DNA of 64,000 nucleotides from the NCBI GenBank assembly GCA_016946835.1, contig JACVTC010000006.1:1062501-1126500 (forward strand), given 5' to 3'. The number at the start of each line of letters is the position of its first letter. Positions within the stretch are counted from its first letter, which is position 1. Source of the DNA: Neocallimastix lanati (nom. inval.) (Eukaryota; Neocallimastigomycota; Neocallimastigomycetes; Neocallimastigales; Neocallimastigaceae). Below the pieces are notes generated by a model. The model had not been told where the DNA came from and did no database searches. It was given only the letters and a program-made list of their open reading frames with translations. Shown one piece after another: positions 61,985 to 64,000 of the stretch. Position numbers and translations under genes: made by a program.

Positions 61985-63095
61985 TGATTTTGAAAAAAAT
62001 GTAGTTGAACCTCTTATAGAAGGCACCGATTATGTTATTAATAAATTTGATGGAAGTGTTGAATATATCAGTGATAAAATTGTAGAAAGTGCTAATTATG
62101 TTGGTGATAAAATTGAAAAAGGGGTTGAATATATTAGTGATAAACTTGAAGATGGATGGAATTGGCTTTTTGGTGATAATGATTATAGTAATGATTTAAA
62201 ACGAAGAGATTCTAATAATATATCTAATAATATAATATGTCTTCAACGTAAAATATATATTGATAATGAAGGAAATAAACAAGATATAGTAAAATTAAAT
62301 TATAGATGTATTAATAATAATTTAAATAAATGGAAAATGGAACCAAACTTCAAAGATAAAAGTTTTATAATTATTTCAGCATATGATAATAAATGCTTAA
62401 ATCTTTCAAGTAAAGGATTATATATTGAAAATTGTAAAAAGAATAATCAATATAATAAATTTATTGTTAAAGATAATATTATTTGTTCACAAGTGGATAC
62501 GACTAAATGTTTAGATAATATATATGGTATTCGCCCTATGTCTAAACTTCCTAAAGAATACAAAAATTTAACTTGTTCAATTACATTTGCTCGACTTGGA
62601 ATTAAATGTTGTGATAATCAAAATGCTAAAGTTGAATATGTTGATAATATTGGTAATTGGGGTATTGAAAATGGTAAATTATGTGGTATTGGTTATGAAA
62701 GATGTTCTTTTAGTGTTTTAGATAATCCATATCCATGCTGTTCTTCTGTAAATCCTGAAGTTATATATACTGATGAATATGGAAGTTGGGGTTATGAAGA
62801 TGGTGAATGGTGTGGTATTGGAGAAGCTAAATTAGATTCTACTTTCCGTATTAAAAATAGAAAAACTCAAAAATGTCTTATCACTAATTTATATTCAGAC
62901 ACTAATACAATAGAATTATTTTTATTTACTATAATTTTATTTAATTTTATCTTCTTTTTAATTCTATATATATATCTTTATATTTTAAACCTTATAATTA
63001 CACTTAAATATATGATAAATGAAATTAAAACCCTGCTGTTTAACTATGTTTTAACTATGTTATACTATGTTTGCAATGTAAAATATTATTATTAA
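61985..63095 (+). CDS. double fungal dockerin protein with ricin-like lectin region (partial model)
   Basis: A likely secreted cellulosome component. The exon probably starts at 61,985 after the acceptor TTTATTTAG; upstream codons in the same frame lack an ATG, so the first exon with the signal peptide is missing from the model. The exon begins with an amphipathic repeat (VEYISDKI, ANYVGDKIEKG, VEYISDKLEDG). A ricin-B/beta-trefoil-like segment follows (SAYDNKCLNLSSKGLYIENC ... TTKCLD, about 62,215-62,520). Two fungal dockerin (CBM10-type) modules lie at 62,574-62,690 (LGIKCCDNQ ... GNWGIENGKLCGIG) and 62,703-62,822 (NPYPCCSSV ... GSWGYEDGEWCGIG). A second trefoil-like start (FRIKNRKTQKCLITN) follows, after which the frame turns into Ile/Phe/Leu-rich AT translation, so the true end may be a splice or a truncation near 62,900. 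Fungal dockerins bind partner domains on scaffoldins. Confidence 0.8.
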
Positions 63096-63598
63096 TATTA
63101 TTTAAAATATTAATATTGTTTTTATCATGTGATTTATGCACATTTCATGAAAAAGTTTTTAAAAAGATAAAAGTTTTATTTATAATTTAAATTTATATAT
63201 GTACAAGTATTGTACAAATATTGTTAAATGTAGTAATATTATAATGTATTTACATTTTGTAGAATATAATAATTTGTACAATTTGTAATAGAAATTAAAT
63301 ATTTATATATTTATTTTATTGATTTCTATATTTATTTATATCAAAATTATAACTATAAACATTAAATTTTTATGAATTTGATATTAAAATTCTGCTGTTT
63401 ATAAATATTGTATAAATTTCTCAAGTTTTAAAAATAACAAATACATTGTACAAATATTGTATAATTGTATAATTTATAATTAAAATTGTAGATTATATAA
63501 TATAGCAATAATATTTTCTTTTTTATTTAATTATTTTTTGTTAAATCATTTAAAATGATATTTACAAAATATTATATATATAAAATATGTGATAAACA
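63096..63598. other. AT-rich spacer with repeated GTACAA words
   Basis: No gene is seen. TTGTACAAATATTGTA-like words recur at 63,200-63,230, 63,275-63,290 and 63,440-63,470. It would hold the 3' end of the dockerin gene and the promoter of the next gene. Confidence 0.5.
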
Positions 63599-64000
63599 AT
63601 GTATACTAAAATTTTATTTTTACTAATTTATATTATTAATATTATGAATATTTATTCTTATGGATTAAATATAAAAGAATATTATGATAATATATATAAA
63701 AAAAGAAATGAATATAATATAAAAGAAATTTATACTTTTGATAATATTACAGATTATATTAAAAATTATAGACACATATATCAATATAACGAATCACAAA
63801 TTAAGAATAAAAGTGAAGTATTAGAAATTGAAGATAAAAATAGTTTAGGAAAAAGTTATATTTGTAAAAATGATATTTGTACAAAAATAGATCGTCAGTA
63901 TATGAAATTGTTTATTGAAATTCCAGATAGAAATAATAATATAAAAAGATATATTAGGAAATCTTATAATTATGATGAATTAAAATTATATAAAATTCCT
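63599..64000 (+). CDS. secreted protein of unknown function, 5' part, runs off the window
   Basis: An ATG at 63,599 opens a frame of 134 codons that stays open to the right edge. The N-terminus is a clear signal peptide: MYTKILFLLIYIINIMN, then IYSYGLNIKEYY. The mature part is Lys/Asn/Tyr-rich with a pair of Cys in SYICKNDICTKIDRQYMK, followed by EIPDRNNNIKRYIRKSYNYD. Codon use is mixed, not simple-repeat. I do not recognise a named family; it resembles secreted Cys-containing proteins common in gut fungi, which is an impression and not a match. It lies about 0.5 kb downstream of the dockerin gene on the same strand. Confidence 0.75.
   Translation, partial: MYTKILFLLIYIINIMNIYSYGLNIKEYYDNIYKKRNEYNIKEIYTFDNITDYIKNYRHIYQYNESQIKNKSEVLEIEDKNSLGKSYICKNDICTKIDRQYMKLFIEIPDRNNNIKRYIRKSYNYDELKLYKIP

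Overview
The window is extremely AT-rich, with long A/T homopolymers and TTTATTA-type simple repeats between genes, spliceosomal GT...AG introns, short AT-only spacers and standard stop codons. The gene set is a fungal-type ketol-acid reductoisomerase, ABCA-type transporters, a class C GPCR-like receptor with a beta-helix-like ectodomain, a protein with tandem fungal dockerins, and FLYWCH/MULE, copia and LINE remnants. The tandem fungal dockerins are diagnostic: this is most likely nuclear DNA of an anaerobic gut fungus (Neocallimastigomycota). The phylum is an inference; no rRNA or other marker is present.

Layout: 1-3,400 is low-complexity DNA ending in staggered poly(A) repeats. 3,420-5,490 is a scrambled LINE-type retrotransposon. 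5,764-10,930 is a tandem duplication carrying ketol-acid reductoisomerase twice on the minus strand: an intact copy (6,479-7,537) and a copy with one nonsense codon (9,353-10,411). 11,451-12,384 is a short terminal-inverted-repeat element. 13,340-15,361 is a 5'-truncated copia element with one LTR. 15,410-22,330 is a non-coding direct duplication holding inverted-repeat elements and minisatellites.

22,911-28,630 and 32,025-38,040 (minus) are two paralogous full-size ABCA-type transporters. Each has a short first exon that is missed if only the long open frame is taken. Their ATP-binding domains are nearly identical in nucleotide sequence while the outer loops have diverged, which suggests gene conversion. 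38,041-44,250 holds satellite arrays and a retroposed-looking island. 44,250-49,815 has three head-to-tail MULE-type transposon copies, each decayed differently. 49,990-54,125 is a copia element interrupted by an antisense LINE copy.

The last 9 kb is a gene cluster on the plus strand. 55,017-60,485 is an 11-exon gene for a predicted 1,242-residue secretory-pathway receptor: signal peptide, Asn-rich beta-helix-like ectodomain, Cys-rich module, seven membrane segments. 61,985-63,095 is a ricin-like/double-dockerin protein. 63,599 to the right edge is the start of another secreted protein. The receptor would sit in the membrane, while the dockerin protein would join the extracellular cellulosome. 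Adjacency suggests, but does not show, a shared surface role.
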